Assembly: GCF_001750725.1 (NCBI RefSeq)
Contig: NZ_CP017279.1
Location: forward strand, 4,092,001-4,156,000
Length of the DNA: 64,000 nt
DNA from: Enterobacter ludwigii
GTDB lineage: Bacteria; Pseudomonadota; Gammaproteobacteria; Enterobacterales; Enterobacteriaceae
Direction: 5' to 3'
A program made the position numbers and the translations under genes. The notes under the pieces were generated by a model. It did no database searches, had not been told where the DNA came from, and saw nothing but the letters and a program-made list of their open reading frames with translations. Shown one piece after another: positions 1 to 10,833 of this stretch; position 1 is the stretch's first letter; each line of letters opens with the position of its first letter.

Positions 1-989
<989 letters not shown>

Positions 990-1029
990 CAGAGGTCTCC
1001 AGAAGTATTTATAGGGGAGGTTTTTTATT

Positions 1030-1050
1030 CCCTCTCCCGGGGGGAGAGGG
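1030..1050. repeat. GGGAGAGGG-type hairpin between acs and yjcH
   Basis: Perfect inverted repeat: CCCTCTCCC at 1030-1038 pairs with GGGAGAGGG at 1042-1050 around a 3-base loop. It lies in the 70 bp between the acs stop and the yjcH start. On the gene strand it is not followed by a T-run, so it looks like an mRNA-stabilising or attenuating element rather than a terminator. Related hairpins recur at 4793, 15216, 17978, 26805 and 33485. Confidence 0.7.
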
Positions 1051-1059
1051 GAGATCGCG

Positions 1060-3018
1060 TTACGATGGCATTGCGATGGACTGCTTCTCTTCGAGCAGTT
1101 TTTCCACCACGCCAGGATCGGCAAGCGTTGAGGTATCACCGAGGTTGCTGGTGTCACCGGCTGCGATTTTGCGCAATATGCGGCGCATAATTTTGCCTGA
1201 GCGGGTTTTCGGCAGAGAGTCGGTCCAGTGCAGCACGTCCGGCGTGGCAAGCGGGCCAATCTCTTTACGTACCCAGTTGCGCACCTCGGCATACAGCTCT
1301 GGTGACGGCTCTTCGCCATGATTCAGCGTGACGTAGGCGTAAATCGCCTGGCCTTTAATGTTGTGTGGGATCCCGACGACGGCGGCTTCGGCGATCTTCG
1401 GATGAGATACCAGCGCGGATTCAATCTCCGCGGTACCCAGACGGTGGCCGGAGACGTTCAGCACGTCGTCCACGCGCCCGGTTATCCAGTAATAACCGTC
1501 CTCGTCACGCCGGGCGCCGTCACCGCTAAAGTACATATTTTTAAAGGTCGAGAAGTAGGTCTGCTCAAAGCGCTCGTGGTCGCCGAACAGGGTACGCGCC
1601 TGGCCCGGCCAGGAATCGGTGATCACCAGATTGCCTTCGGTGGCCCCGTCCAGCGGATTGCCTTCGTTATCCACCAGAGCAGGTTGTACGCCGAAGAACG
1701 GTTGAGTTGCTGAACCGGCTTTTAACTGCGTCGCACCCGGCATAGGGGTGATCATAAAGCCGCCGGTTTCGGTCTGCCACCAGGTGTCCATTACCGGACA
1801 TTTTTCGTTGCCGATTTTCTTCCAGTACCACTCCCAGGCTTCCGGGTTGATGGGCTCGCCAACGGAACCGAGGATGCGCAGCGAAGAGCGGTCAGTGCCT
1901 TCAATGGCCTTATCGCCTTCCGCCATTAATGCGCGGATCGCCGTTGGGGCGGTATAGAGAATATTGACCTTGTGTTTGTCGACCACCTGACACATGCGTG
2001 CCGGCGTTGGCCAGTTCGGTACGCCTTCAAACATCAGCGTAGTGGCACCACAGGCCAGCGGGCCGTATAGCAGGTAGCTGTGACCGGTGACCCAGCCCAC
2101 GTCGGCAGTACACCAGTAAATGTCGCCCGGATGGTAGTCGAATACGTACTTGAAGGTGGTAGCGGCATAGACCAGATAGCCGCCGGTGGTGTGCAGCACG
2201 CCTTTCGGTTTGCCGGTTGAGCCGGAGGTGTAAAGAATAAACAGCGGATCTTCCGCGTTCATCTCTTCCGGCTGATGCTGGTCGCTGGCTTTTTCAATCA
2301 GATCGCTCCACCACAGGTCGCGTCCTTCGTTCCAGTCAATCTTGCCGCCGGTACGCTTGAGAACGATGACGTTGCTGACGGTTTTCACGTTCGGATTTTT
2401 CAGCGCTTCATCGACGTTTTTCTTCAGGGGAATGCCACGACCAGCGCGCACGCCTTCATCGGCCGTGATCACCAGTTTCGAGCTGGAATCGACAATACGT
2501 CCGGCTACCGCTTCCGGTGAGAAGCCGCCAAAAATCACCGAGTGAATCGCACCGATGCGCGCGCAGGCCAGCATGGCTACCGCCGCTTCAGGCACCATTG
2601 GCATATAGATAGCCACCACGTCGCCTTTTTTAATGCCCCTTTCCAGCAGAACGTTGGCAAAGCGGCACACATCGCGGTGCAGTTCTTTATAAGTAATGTG
2701 TTTGCTTTGAGAGGCGTCGTCGCCCTCCCAGATAATGGCCGTTTCATTACCGCGTTCGGCAAGGTGGCGGTCAAGACAGTTTGCTGCCAGGTTCAGCGTG
2801 CCGTCTTCGTACCATTTAATGGAGACGTTGCCGGGCGCAAAGGAGGTGTTCTTCACCTTCTGATAAGGTTTAATCCAGTCAAGAATATGGCCCTGCTCAC
2901 CCCAGAAGACGTCCGGGCTGGAGACGGATTGCTGATACTTCTCGTGGTACTGCTCCGGGTTTATCAGGCAACGGTCCGCAATGTTTGCGGGAATGTCGTG
3001 TTTATGTACTTGGCTCAT
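1060..3018 (-). CDS. acs: Acetyl-coenzyme A synthetase
   Basis: Cytosolic enzyme that activates acetate with ATP and CoA through acetyl-AMP, giving high-affinity acetate scavenging. The 652-residue length equals that of E. coli Acs. The AMP-binding signature [18 protein letters not shown] is present, and near the C-terminus the motif [13 protein letters not shown] carries the catalytic lysine (Lys609 by family numbering) that is controlled by reversible acetylation. A purine-rich AAGGAG lies just upstream of the ATG. It heads the acs-yjcH-actP operon. The upstream neighbour is gltP, not nrfA as in E. coli. Confidence 0.98.
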   Translation of the reverse strand: MSQVHKHDIPANIADRCLINPEQYHEKYQQSVSSPDVFWGEQGHILDWIKPYQKVKNTSFAPGNVSIKWYEDGTLNLAANCLDRHLAERGNETAIIWEGDDASQSKHITYKELHRDVCRFANVLLERGIKKGDVVAIYMPMVPEAAVAMLACARIGAIHSVIFGGFSPEAVAGRIVDSSSKLVITADEGVRAGRGIPLKKNVDEALKNPNVKTVSNVIVLKRTGGKIDWNEGRDLWWSDLIEKASDQHQPEEMNAEDPLFILYTSGSTGKPKGVLHTTGGYLVYAATTFKYVFDYHPGDIYWCTADVGWVTGHSYLLYGPLACGATTLMFEGVPNWPTPARMCQVVDKHKVNILYTAPTAIRALMAEGDKAIEGTDRSSLRILGSVGEPINPEAWEWYWKKIGNEKCPVMDTWWQTETGGFMITPMPGATQLKAGSATQPFFGVQPALVDNEGNPLDGATEGNLVITDSWPGQARTLFGDHERFEQTYFSTFKNMYFSGDGARRDEDGYYWITGRVDDVLNVSGHRLGTAEIESALVSHPKIAEAAVVGIPHNIKGQAIYAYVTLNHGEEPSPELYAEVRNWVRKEIGPLATPDVLHWTDSLPKTRSGKIMRRILRKIAAGDTSNLGDTSTLADPGVVEKLLEEKQSIAMPS

Positions 3019-3441
3019 GGCTTTTTTTCTCCTTGTAAGATGTTAATAATATGTCTCAAAAACGTTAATAGTAGGGGCTTTACAAGCTTTGTTTATTATT
3101 TGGGCTACAGATCACGCATTGTTTGAAGAGTATGAAAAATGAGCGAATGAAACTTTGAAGGAAAATAATTCACCGTGCCGATTATTCACAATTTCCATTA
3201 AAAAAGCCTTTTTATAACAAAAAGTTATTGATGGGAATTGTGACAAACTCACGTCATGGCCGCTTTTTGCAGCGAAATGTGCCGTTCTTTAAGGCTTGCG
3301 CAACATGCCGCGCAAATGATACTCATACGCCGCGTTAAAAAATCCCATAAACCAACGCAACACAATTCATACCCTTTCAGTATGTATCCATATTCATGCA
3401 GTTTATGTGAATAGGGCGCTTCATTGAGGAAGTCAGTTTCT
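3019..3441. promoter_or_regulatory. acs / gltP divergent intergenic region
   Basis: This 423-bp AT-rich region separates two divergently transcribed genes and must hold both promoters. A TGTGA half-site with TCACG five bases further on lies near 3239-3253, and a GTGAT half-site reads on the minus strand near 3105-3115. Both resemble CRP half-sites, which fits known CRP control of E. coli acs, but neither is a full match. In E. coli the nrf operon starts here; no remnant of nrfA is visible. Confidence 0.5.
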
Positions 3442-4755
3442 ATGAAAAACGTTAAAGTCAGCCTGGCCTGGCAAATCTTGCTAGCCCTTGTGCTGGGTAT
3501 CCTGCTGGGTAGTTACCTGCATTATCACAGCGACAGCCGCGAGTGGCTGATTGCGAACCTGCTCTCCCCGGCAGGAGATATCTTTATTCATCTGATCAAG
3601 ATGATTGTCGTACCGATTGTTATCTCAACGCTGGTCGTCGGCATTGCCGGTGTGGGGGATGCAAAACAGTTAGGCCGTATCGGCGCGAAGACAATTCTTT
3701 ATTTCGAAGTGATCACGACGATTGCCATCATTCTGGGCATCACACTGGCGAACGTGTTCCAGCCAGGATCCGGGATCGATATGTCGCAGCTGGCGACGGT
3801 GGATATTTCGAAATATCAAAGCACTACCGCTGAAGTACAGAGCCACGCGCATGGCCTGATGGGAACCATCCTTTCGCTGGTGCCGACCAACATCGTGGCT
3901 TCCATGGCGAAGGGCGAGATGCTGCCGATCATCTTCTTCTCGGTGTTGTTTGGTCTGGGTCTCTCCTCCCTGCCTGCCACGCACCGTGAACCGCTGGTCA
4001 CCGTGTTCCGCTCAATTTCTGAAACCATGTTCAAAGTGACTCACATGGTGATGCGCTACGCGCCGGTTGGGGTGTTTGCGCTTATCGCGGTAACCGTGGC
4101 GAACTTCGGTTTCGCCTCCCTGTGGCCGCTGGCGAAGCTGGTGATTCTGGTTCACTTCGCCATCCTGTTCTTCGCGCTGGTGGTGCTGGGAATTGTGGCG
4201 CGCCTGTGTGGGCTGAGCATCTGGATCCTGATCCGTATTCTCAAAGATGAGTTGATTCTCGCGTACTCCACGGCAAGCTCTGAAAGCGTACTGCCGCGTA
4301 TTATCGAGAAGATGGAGGCCTACGGCGCGCCGGCGTCGATTACCAGCTTTGTGGTGCCAACCGGCTACTCCTTTAACCTGGACGGCTCAACGCTGTACCA
4401 GAGTATTGCGGCTATCTTTATTGCTCAGCTGTACGGCATTGACCTGTCTCTGTGGCAGGAGATCGTGCTGGTGCTGACCCTCATGGTGACCTCAAAAGGC
4501 ATCGCAGGCGTACCTGGCGTCTCCTTTGTCGTGCTGCTGGCAACCCTGGGCAGCGTAGGGATCCCGCTGGAAGGTCTGGCGTTTATCGCCGGTGTCGACC
4601 GTATCCTCGACATGGCGCGTACGGCGCTGAATGTGGTGGGTAACGCCCTGGCGGTGCTGGTTATCGCTAAGTGGGAGCACAAATTCGACCGTAAAAAAGC
4701 GCTGGCGTATGAACGCGAAGTGCTGGGTCGTTTTGATAAGACCGCAGACCAGTAA
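3442..4755 (+). CDS. gltP: GltP proton/glutamate-aspartate symporter
   Basis: Inner-membrane carrier of the dicarboxylate/amino acid:cation symporter family that imports glutamate and aspartate with protons. The ATG at 3442 gives 437 residues, the E. coli length; the frame can be extended 6 codons to a TTG at 3424, but AGGA at 3427-3430 works as a ribosome binding site for the ATG. Multiple membrane helices and the conserved serine-rich re-entrant motif STASSESVLPR are visible, as well as NLDGSTLYQS in the substrate-binding core. It is monocistronic and ends in a strong terminator. Confidence 0.97.
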   Translation: MKNVKVSLAWQILLALVLGILLGSYLHYHSDSREWLIANLLSPAGDIFIHLIKMIVVPIVISTLVVGIAGVGDAKQLGRIGAKTILYFEVITTIAIILGITLANVFQPGSGIDMSQLATVDISKYQSTTAEVQSHAHGLMGTILSLVPTNIVASMAKGEMLPIIFFSVLFGLGLSSLPATHREPLVTVFRSISETMFKVTHMVMRYAPVGVFALIAVTVANFGFASLWPLAKLVILVHFAILFFALVVLGIVARLCGLSIWILIRILKDELILAYSTASSESVLPRIIEKMEAYGAPASITSFVVPTGYSFNLDGSTLYQSIAAIFIAQLYGIDLSLWQEIVLVLTLMVTSKGIAGVPGVSFVVLLATLGSVGIPLEGLAFIAGVDRILDMARTALNVVGNALAVLVIAKWEHKFDRKKALAYEREVLGRFDKTADQ

Positions 4756-4763
4756 AATAAAAA

Positions 4764-4786
4764 GGCCGGGGTTAACCCGGCCTTTT
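4764..4786 (+). terminator. Rho-independent terminator after gltP
   Basis: GGCCGGG at 4764-4770 pairs with CCCGGCC at 4776-4782, followed by TTTT. An A-run precedes the stem, so it can also act on the minus strand for yjcO. A second hairpin (CCCTCTCT at 4793-4800 with AGAGAGGG at 4807-4814) follows directly. Confidence 0.88.
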
Positions 4787-4828
4787 CGTATTCCCTCTCT
4801 GCCAAAAGAGAGGGCCGTGTAAGAGGCT

Positions 4829-5503
4829 TTACTCCCCACTCAACGCGTCAAATTCTTCACATCCCGTATCAAACCCTTCGGTACAGCTCAGGTTCAGCCA
4901 GTAGAGCGCTTTCTGCTTATTCGGCGTTATAAAGCCTTTCTCGCCCTGCTGGAACAGCATTCCGGCCCAGTACTCCGCGTAACCCGTACGTGAGAGGGAG
5001 GAGCTGCGTTTGAACCACGACGCGGCTTTGACGTCGTCCTGCGCCACCTCAACGCCGTTGGCATAAATCATCCCCAGCAGCATTTGCGCATCCACCGCGG
5101 AGTCGTTGTCGATATCTTCGGTTGCCGTTTGCAGCAGTGCGATGGCCTGTGGGTAGTCAGTTTTCCCTGCCTGGGTGTTGACCAGCACGCGTGCCAGCAT
5201 AATTGCGCCGCGTTTACTGCCGGCGATAGTGGCCTGCTGCGCCAGCGCTTTGGCCTGCGCGTAATCGCCCTGTGTAAACTGGATTTGCGATAACAACGCC
5301 ATGGCGTCGACATCGCCCCCTTTTGCTGCTTTCTCTGCCCACTGCGCGGCCTGCTTGCTGTCGCCGGAACTGAAGTAGGTATCGGCAAGGTAATACTGGG
5401 CGCGGGCGTCACCCGCTTCCGCCTGTTGCTTGTACTGGCTGCCAATCTCATCCGCGTGGACGAGTGACGTAAAAAATAACAACATCAGAAAAATTGATTT
5501 CAT
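4829..5503 (-). CDS. yjcO: YjcO, secreted Sel1-repeat protein
   Basis: A 224-residue protein with an N-terminal signal peptide (MKSIFLMLLFFTSLVHA, cleavage likely after HA). The rest consists of TPR-like Sel1 repeats, recognisable as AGDARAQYYLADTYFS, GGDVDAMALLSQIQF and AQMLLGMIYANGVEV units. Such repeats mediate protein-protein contacts; the partner is unknown. It lies between gltP and fdhF as in E. coli, transcribed away from fdhF's terminator. Probably periplasmic. Confidence 0.9.
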   Translation of the reverse strand: MKSIFLMLLFFTSLVHADEIGSQYKQQAEAGDARAQYYLADTYFSSGDSKQAAQWAEKAAKGGDVDAMALLSQIQFTQGDYAQAKALAQQATIAGSKRGAIMLARVLVNTQAGKTDYPQAIALLQTATEDIDNDSAVDAQMLLGMIYANGVEVAQDDVKAASWFKRSSSLSRTGYAEYWAGMLFQQGEKGFITPNKQKALYWLNLSCTEGFDTGCEEFDALSGE

Positions 5504-5781
5504 GGATTCTTATCATCTGGGTACACGCCGCGCAGTATAATCGTCGTCGCAGAAGAAAAAAACGGGCGCGGTAAAGGTGAATGAACATTTCCCGGTGTCC
5601 GCCGCGTTTCGTCTCACAATAATGCTTGTGAAAGAGGGCATTAGACGCTCGCGGGGGAGATTCTCTCACTGAATTAAAATACAAAGCCGGGTATTTATTT
5701 CGGTGCTAATGACATTATTGCTGCGGGGCAGCGTGCACAATATATATTGATAATATAAATAGCTTATTAAGAAATAAAAAA
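5504..5781. other. yjcO upstream region, no gene seen
   Basis: About 280 bp that hold the presumed yjcO promoter. The stretch 5700-5780 is strongly AT-rich. I find no open frame with a credible start and no RNA gene. The fdhF terminator lies at its right end. Confidence 0.5.
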
Positions 5782-5805
5782 GGGGTGAATAAGTCACCCC
5801 CTTTT
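5782..5805 (-). terminator. Rho-independent terminator after fdhF
   Basis: On the minus strand GGGGTGA pairs with TCACCCC around a 5-base loop and is followed by a T-run (the A-run at 5776-5781 on the plus strand). It lies 22 bp past the fdhF stop codon. Confidence 0.85.
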
Positions 5806-5827
5806 ATTCATCGATTAATTAACGGCA

Positions 5828-7975
5828 TTAACCCAACGCGCTTTCGCGCAGTCTGGCTTTCAGCTTGCTATATTCGTCAATCACATACTGTTCCGCGGCG
5901 TGCTGGTCGGCAATCGGCTCCACGCGTACGGCGCAGTACTTATACTCCGGCGTTTTGGTTATCGGGCTTAAGTTCTCCGTCACCAGTTCGTTGCAGGCAC
6001 CAATCCACCACTGGTAGGTCATATAGACCGCCCCTTTGTTAGGTCGGTCGCTGACCTGCGCACGGGTAATGATGCGTCCTTTACGCGAGTGCACCCAGAT
6101 CAGGGCTTCATCTTCAATACCCAGACGCTCTGCGTCAGCGGTGTTGATCTGCGCATAGCCCGGTTCATCCGCCAGTGCCGCCAGCGCAGCGCAGTTACCG
6201 GTCATCGAACGACAGGAGTAGTGGCCCACTTCACGTACGGTAGAGAGCACCATCGGATACTCATCGGTGAGTTTATCGATTGGCGCGACCCAGTCGCAGG
6301 TGAAGAACTGCGCCAGTCCGTTCGGGGTGTCGAACTTCTCTTTAAAGAGATACGACGTGCCCTGATCGGCCTCTGACTCATCGCGGCACGGCCACTGGAT
6401 ATACCCCAGCTCACCCATTTTCTCATAGGTGGCACCCGTGAAGTCCGGACACAGTTTGCGCAACTCGTCCCAGATTTCCTGAGTGTTGTTGTAGTGCATC
6501 GGATAACCCATGCGGGTGGCGATTTCGCTGATGATCTGCCAGTCGGTTTTCAGATCCCACTTCGGCTCCACCGCTTTGAAGAAGCGCTGGAAGCCGCGGT
6601 CTGCCGCCGTGTAAACACCTTCATGCTCGCCCCATGACGTTGACGGTAAAATCACATCCGCCGCCGCCGCGGTTTTGGTCATAAAGATGTCCTGGACAAT
6701 CACCAGTTCGAGATCCTCAAAGCCTTTACGCACCGCTGACAGCTCGGCGTCGGTCTGCAGCGGATCTTCACCCATAATGTAGGCGGCACGCACTTCACCG
6801 TGCGCCGCACGGTGCGGCAGCTCGCTGATGCGATACCCGGTATGTTCCGGCAGGCTCTCCACGCCCCAGGCCCTCGCGAATTTCTCACGATTTTCCGGGA
6901 ACTTAACGTACTGATAGCCCGGATAGGTATCCGGCAGTGCGCCCATGTCACACGCACCCTGCACGTTATTCTGACCACGCACCGGGTTCACGCCCACATG
7001 CGGTTTGCCCAGATTTCCGGTCAGCATCGCGAGGCTTGTCAGGGAGCGTACGGTTTCCACGCCCTGATAGAACTGGGTGACGCCCATGCCCCACAAAATG
7101 GCCGCGGTTTTCGCCCCGGCGTACATCCGCGCTGCCTGACGGATCTCTTGCGCGCTTACGCCGGTTATCGCTTCAACGGACTCCGGCGTGTAGCCTTCGA
7201 CAATTTTCCGATACTCGTCAAACCCTTCCGTACGGGTCGCGACGAACGCCTGGTCGTAGAGATTCTCCTCGATAATGACGTGGCCCATCGCATTCAACAG
7301 CGCGATATTCGAGCCGTTTTTCAGTGCAATGTGCATATCCGCAATACGTGCCGTTTCAATTTTGCGCGGATCGCAGACGATGATTTTCGCCCCATTCTGT
7401 TTGGCGCGAATAACGTGGTTCGCGACGATAGGGTGAGAATCCGCCGGGTTATAGCCAAAAATAAACACGAGATCGGTGTTATCTATCTCGTTAATCGCAT
7501 TACTCATAGCGCCGTTACCGACCGACTGGTGCAGACCTGCAACCGATGGGCCGTGTCAGACGCGAGCGCAGCAGTCGACGTTATTGGTACCAATAACGGC
7601 GCGCGCGAATTTTTGCATTACATAGTTGGTTTCATTACCGGTACCGCGTGAAGAGCCGGTAGTCTGGATCGCATCCGGGCCATACTTGGCTTTGATAGCG
7701 CTCAGGCGCGTGGCGACATAATCCAGCGCCTCGCTCCAGGAGACGGCTTCCAGCTTGCCACCGCGCTCGCGGCGGATCATAGGGGTTTTCAGGCGTGGGG
7801 TAAGGATTTGGGTATCGTTAATAAAATCCCAGCCGTAGTAGCCTTTCAGGCACAGCGTGCCCTGGTTGGTTTTCCCCTGGGCGGCCTCCGCCCGGACGAT
7901 TTTGCCGTTATCGACCACCAGGTTGATCTTGCAACCCGAGGCACAATAAGGGCAAACCGTGACGACTTTTTTCAT
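5828..7975 (-). CDS. fdhF: Formate dehydrogenase H, selenocysteine-containing
   Basis: Cytosolic molybdopterin- and [4Fe-4S]-dependent formate dehydrogenase of the formate hydrogenlyase complex; oxidises formate to CO2. The coding sequence is read through an in-frame TGA at 7556-7558, which is codon 140 and lies in the context NVDCCARV-U-HGPSV, exactly the position of selenocysteine in E. coli FdhF. With readthrough the protein is 715 residues, the family length. The cluster motif CPYCASGC near the N-terminus binds the iron-sulfur cluster. I start it at 7973-7975 (MKKVV) rather than seven codons upstream, by family match. A SECIS hairpin and a sigma54 promoter accompany it. Not a pseudogene despite the internal stop. 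Confidence 0.97.
7520..7558 (-). promoter_or_regulatory. SECIS element for selenocysteine insertion in fdhF
   Basis: The bases starting at the TGA codon (minus strand 7558 downward) form the bacterial SECIS stem-loop: the loop segment reads GGTTGCAGGTCTGCACC, the conserved apical hairpin with the bulged T and GGUC loop recognised by SelB. It matches the E. coli fdhF element almost base for base from memory. Confidence 0.92.
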
Positions 7976-8011
7976 CAGTCTGCTCCAGTTAATCAATGCT
8001 TACGCCCCACT

Positions 8012-8028
8012 ATGCAGCTTCTATGCCA
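8012..8028 (-). promoter_or_regulatory. Sigma54 promoter of fdhF
   Basis: Minus strand TGGCAT-N6-TGCAT: the GG and GC pairs have the spacing of a -24/-12 promoter, about 40 bp upstream of the fdhF start. An inverted repeat, CGTCAA at 8100-8105 and TTGACG at 8108-8113, lies about 100 bp upstream of the predicted transcription start and is a candidate FhlA activator site. Known family biology: fdhF is activated by FhlA with formate. Confidence 0.8.
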
Positions 8029-8230
8029 TGTTTTTATTGTGGGTATCCGCAGACTTTACGGCCAAAACAGGGGCAAAACCCTGACGAAAAACAGCCAATC
8101 GTCAAAATTGACGTGTCGAATGGGCAGTGGATGTGACATGGGTTGTAATTCCGTCATGTAAAAGTCAAATTGGCTGGAGCCGACGGCAGAATAGTTCAGA
8201 CTTAACATAATCCCCTGATGGAAGCATGCG

Positions 8231-8962
8231 ATGAAACCGGCGATTCTGGTGGTTGATGACGATACCGCAGTTTGCGAGCTGCTGCAGGATGTGCTGAGTG
8301 AGCACGTCTTTAGCGTGCTCGTCTGCCATAACGGCCAGGACGCGCTGAGTCTGGTTCAGCATGAGCCACACATCGCCCTTGTCCTGCTGGATATGATGCT
8401 GCCGGATATCAACGGCCTGCAGGTATTACTGCACCTGCAAAAGCAACGTCCGGAGCTGCCGGTGGTGATGCTGACCGGGCTGGGCAGTGAGTCAGACGTG
8501 GTGGTGGGGCTGGAGATGGGGGCCGACGATTATATTGGCAAACCGTTTAACCCGCGCGTGGTGGTTGCCCGGGTTAAAGCCGTGCTTCGCCGTACCGGGG
8601 CGCTGGCCGCAGACACCCCGGTGCCACGCGTGGCGGGCGTGACGTTCAATGGCTGGACGCTGGATACCTCCCGCTGTGAACTCAGCGATCCGCAGCGTAA
8701 CCCCGTACCGTTGACCCAGGGAGAATATGGTCTGCTGCTGGCGCTCACCCAGAACGCCCGGCGGGTGCTCAGCCGGGAACAACTGCTCGAGCTGACGCAC
8801 AGCGAAAGTGCCGAGGTGTTCGACCGCACAATCGATGTGTTGATCATGCGCCTGCGCCGTAAAATAGAAGCCAACCCGCATCAGCCCGCACTCATTAAAA
8901 CCGTCCGTGGGCTGGGCTACGTCTTTGCTGCCGATGTGTCTCACAGCGAGAAAGCGGCTTAA
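8231..8962 (+). CDS. OmpR/PhoB-family response regulator of the sugar island
   Basis: A 243-residue response regulator. The receiver domain (residues 4-118) has the acidic pair D10-D11, phosphoacceptor D54 (VLLDMMLPD), T82 and K104 (GKPF). A winged-helix DNA-binding domain follows (about 140-235), with RTIDVLIMRLRRKIE in the recognition-helix region. It is divergent from fdhF, and its last 4 bases overlap the convergent kinase gene. The only sensor kinase nearby is the hybrid kinase at 15273-17555, so I infer they work together on the operon between them. No K-12 counterpart at this locus. Confidence 0.9.
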   Translation: MKPAILVVDDDTAVCELLQDVLSEHVFSVLVCHNGQDALSLVQHEPHIALVLLDMMLPDINGLQVLLHLQKQRPELPVVMLTGLGSESDVVVGLEMGADDYIGKPFNPRVVVARVKAVLRRTGALAADTPVPRVAGVTFNGWTLDTSRCELSDPQRNPVPLTQGEYGLLLALTQNARRVLSREQLLELTHSESAEVFDRTIDVLIMRLRRKIEANPHQPALIKTVRGLGYVFAADVSHSEKAA

Positions 8963-9963
8963 ATATTCTCTTTAATAAACAGTTGCAGCTCGGCCAGCGT
9001 TTTTGCCCCATCAATGGCGTTCGCAGCCAGCAGGCTTGCCCGCGCGCAGGCATGGGCCAGATAAATACTCTCGATCAGCGGCAACGCTTCATGGCAGCCG
9101 TATAAGAAGCCTGCGCAGAAGGCATCACCCGCCCCGACGCTGCCGATAATCTCTTCCCGCTCCAGCAACCAGGAGGGGATCCAGCGCCCTTCATCGTCCG
9201 GTGTTAACCCCCACGCCCCTTCCGGACAGTGGATCACCACCCGCTGACGCACGCCAGCCGCCAGAAGCTGTGAGGCGGCTTCCGCGATATGGGCAATGTG
9301 CGGGGCATCTTTCTCGTCGCGCATTTCCAGCCCGCTAAACTCGCCGGCTTCCAGTTCGTTGATGACCAGATAATCAAGATGGCGCAGGGCAGGGAGGACC
9401 AGCGGCTGGTAGCGAGGGTCACCCTTTCGCGAGACCAGATCGAGCGAGGTTTCATACCCCTGATCGCGCATCTGGGCCAGCAGCCGTGCGCTGCGGGTGC
9501 CGTACTCGTCATCGGGCATATCCAGGCTGTCGAGCAGTAACAGGTAGCCGAGGTGGAAAATCTTCATCGCGCCGTCGAGGCGGTCGAAGGCGGGCAGATC
9601 CAGAAGACGGTTGGCGCCCGGGGAGTGGAAAAAAGTGCGCTGCCCGCTGGGGTCGGTCATAACCTGCGACATAGAGGTTGGCGCAAAGGTCGTGCGCTGC
9701 ACCCGCTGGCGGTTGACGTGATACTGATCGAGCATCGCCAGGATGTAATCGCCGTCGGTATCTTCGCCAATCAGGCCGACGGCCTGCAGCGGCAGGCCAA
9801 CGTGCATTTTGGCCAGCGTCAGCAGGACGTTCAGCGGCGCACCGCCGGTTGAACGTTCGCTGTGGGTAATCTCCGCCAGCCAGCCGCGCTCCGGCCATTG
9901 CACAATCTGGTGGACGTGATCCACCAGCATATTGCCGGCGGCGATAATCCCTTTACGTTCCAT
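8959..9963 (-). CDS. PfkB-family sugar kinase
   Basis: A 334-residue ribokinase/PfkB carbohydrate kinase. The N-terminal sugar-binding motif region (MLVDHVHQIVQWPERG, GGAPLNVLLTLAKM) and the C-terminal ATP-binding/catalytic motif GSVGAGDAFCAGF are clear; the catalytic base is D280 in GAGD. It is the last gene of the sugar operon. Its ATG overlaps the aldolase stop by one base (TAATG). Inferred role: phosphorylation of the ketose made by the isomerase so that the aldolase can cleave it. Exact substrate unknown. Confidence 0.9.
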   Translation of the reverse strand: MERKGIIAAGNMLVDHVHQIVQWPERGWLAEITHSERSTGGAPLNVLLTLAKMHVGLPLQAVGLIGEDTDGDYILAMLDQYHVNRQRVQRTTFAPTSMSQVMTDPSGQRTFFHSPGANRLLDLPAFDRLDGAMKIFHLGYLLLLDSLDMPDDEYGTRSARLLAQMRDQGYETSLDLVSRKGDPRYQPLVLPALRHLDYLVINELEAGEFSGLEMRDEKDAPHIAHIAEAASQLLAAGVRQRVVIHCPEGAWGLTPDDEGRWIPSWLLEREEIIGSVGAGDAFCAGFLYGCHEALPLIESIYLAHACARASLLAANAIDGAKTLAELQLFIKENI

Positions 9964-10823
9964 TATGCCTGCCCCGCGCTGCCAAAGATGCGCATTTGCG
10001 CGGCGACCGTATCGGTAATCGCCTCTTCTATACCCAGCAACAGTTCTGCAAATTCATCGTACAGAGGCTGACGTTTTGCCATCCGTTGCTCAACGGCAGA
10101 GAGCGCGGCCTGTGACATGCCGGTATAAAAGTTGATTTTATGGATCCCCAGTTCGATGGCGCGACGAAAATCGGCATCGCTGATGCCGGAGCCGCCGTGT
10201 AAGACCAACGGCAGGCCGGTCTGCTGGCGAATGGCGTCCAGACGAGGGAAATCGAGTTTTGGCTCGCCGTTGTATTTACCGTGCGCGTTGCCAATGGCGA
10301 CCGCCAGCGCATCAATGCCGGTGGCATCGACAAACTCGCGCGCCCGCAGCGGGTCCGTAAACAACGCCTCATCCGCATGGCCATACAACGCGCCACCTTC
10401 GTCACCGCCTACCGCGCCCAGTTCCGCTTCTACCGATACGCCAACCGCGTGGCACATCTTCACCACCTCCCGCGTCTGGCGAATGTTTTCTTCGTAGCTC
10501 AGGGTGGAGCCATCAAACATCACGGAGCTGAAGCCTACGCGCAGCGCACGTACCACCGCCTCGAAATGCAGGCCGTGATCGAGGTTGAGCACCACCGGAA
10601 TATCATGACGGGCGGCTTCAAACCTGACCGCTTCGACCAGCGACTCCAGGGAGACATACTTAAAGTGGACTTCCGCAATATTAATGATAAACGGCGAGCG
10701 TTCCTGTTTCGCGGCAGCAAACAGCGCGCGCAAAAAATGGGAGTCGAGAACGTTAAACGCGCCGAGCGCGTAGCGGTGTTTCCTGGCGTGCTCAAGACCG
10801 TCGGCAAGAGAAATCAATGGCAT
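9963..10823 (-). CDS. Class II (zinc) ketose-bisphosphate aldolase family protein
   Basis: A 286-residue class II aldolase of the fructose/tagatose-bisphosphate aldolase family (KbaY/GatY/FbaA type). Catalytic D82 and zinc ligand H83 lie in NLDHG; further zinc-ligand histidines are H181 (AIGNAHGKY) and H209 (LVLHGGSG). Expected reaction: retro-aldol cleavage of a phosphorylated ketose to dihydroxyacetone phosphate and an aldehyde. The sequence does not tell the substrate stereochemistry. It lies between the isomerase (10-bp gap) and the kinase (overlap) in one operon. Confidence 0.88.
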   Translation of the reverse strand: MPLISLADGLEHARKHRYALGAFNVLDSHFLRALFAAAKQERSPFIINIAEVHFKYVSLESLVEAVRFEAARHDIPVVLNLDHGLHFEAVVRALRVGFSSVMFDGSTLSYEENIRQTREVVKMCHAVGVSVEAELGAVGGDEGGALYGHADEALFTDPLRAREFVDATGIDALAVAIGNAHGKYNGEPKLDFPRLDAIRQQTGLPLVLHGGSGISDADFRRAIELGIHKINFYTGMSQAALSAVEQRMAKRQPLYDEFAELLLGIEEAITDTVAAQMRIFGSAGQA

Positions 10824-10833
10824 TATTTACTCC

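Noticed and set aside
3236..3256. CRP site TGTGACAAACTCACG upstream of gltP
   Set aside because: Half-sites are separated by 5, not 6, bases; kept only as a weak remark.
5828..7507. Possible fdhF pseudogene split by a stop codon at 7556
   Set aside because: The stop is the selenocysteine codon at the known position, followed by a conserved SECIS hairpin. The gene is intact.
8129..8161. ACATG and CATGT arms upstream of the response regulator as an operator
   Set aside because: Arms of only five bases with a long spacer, expected by chance.
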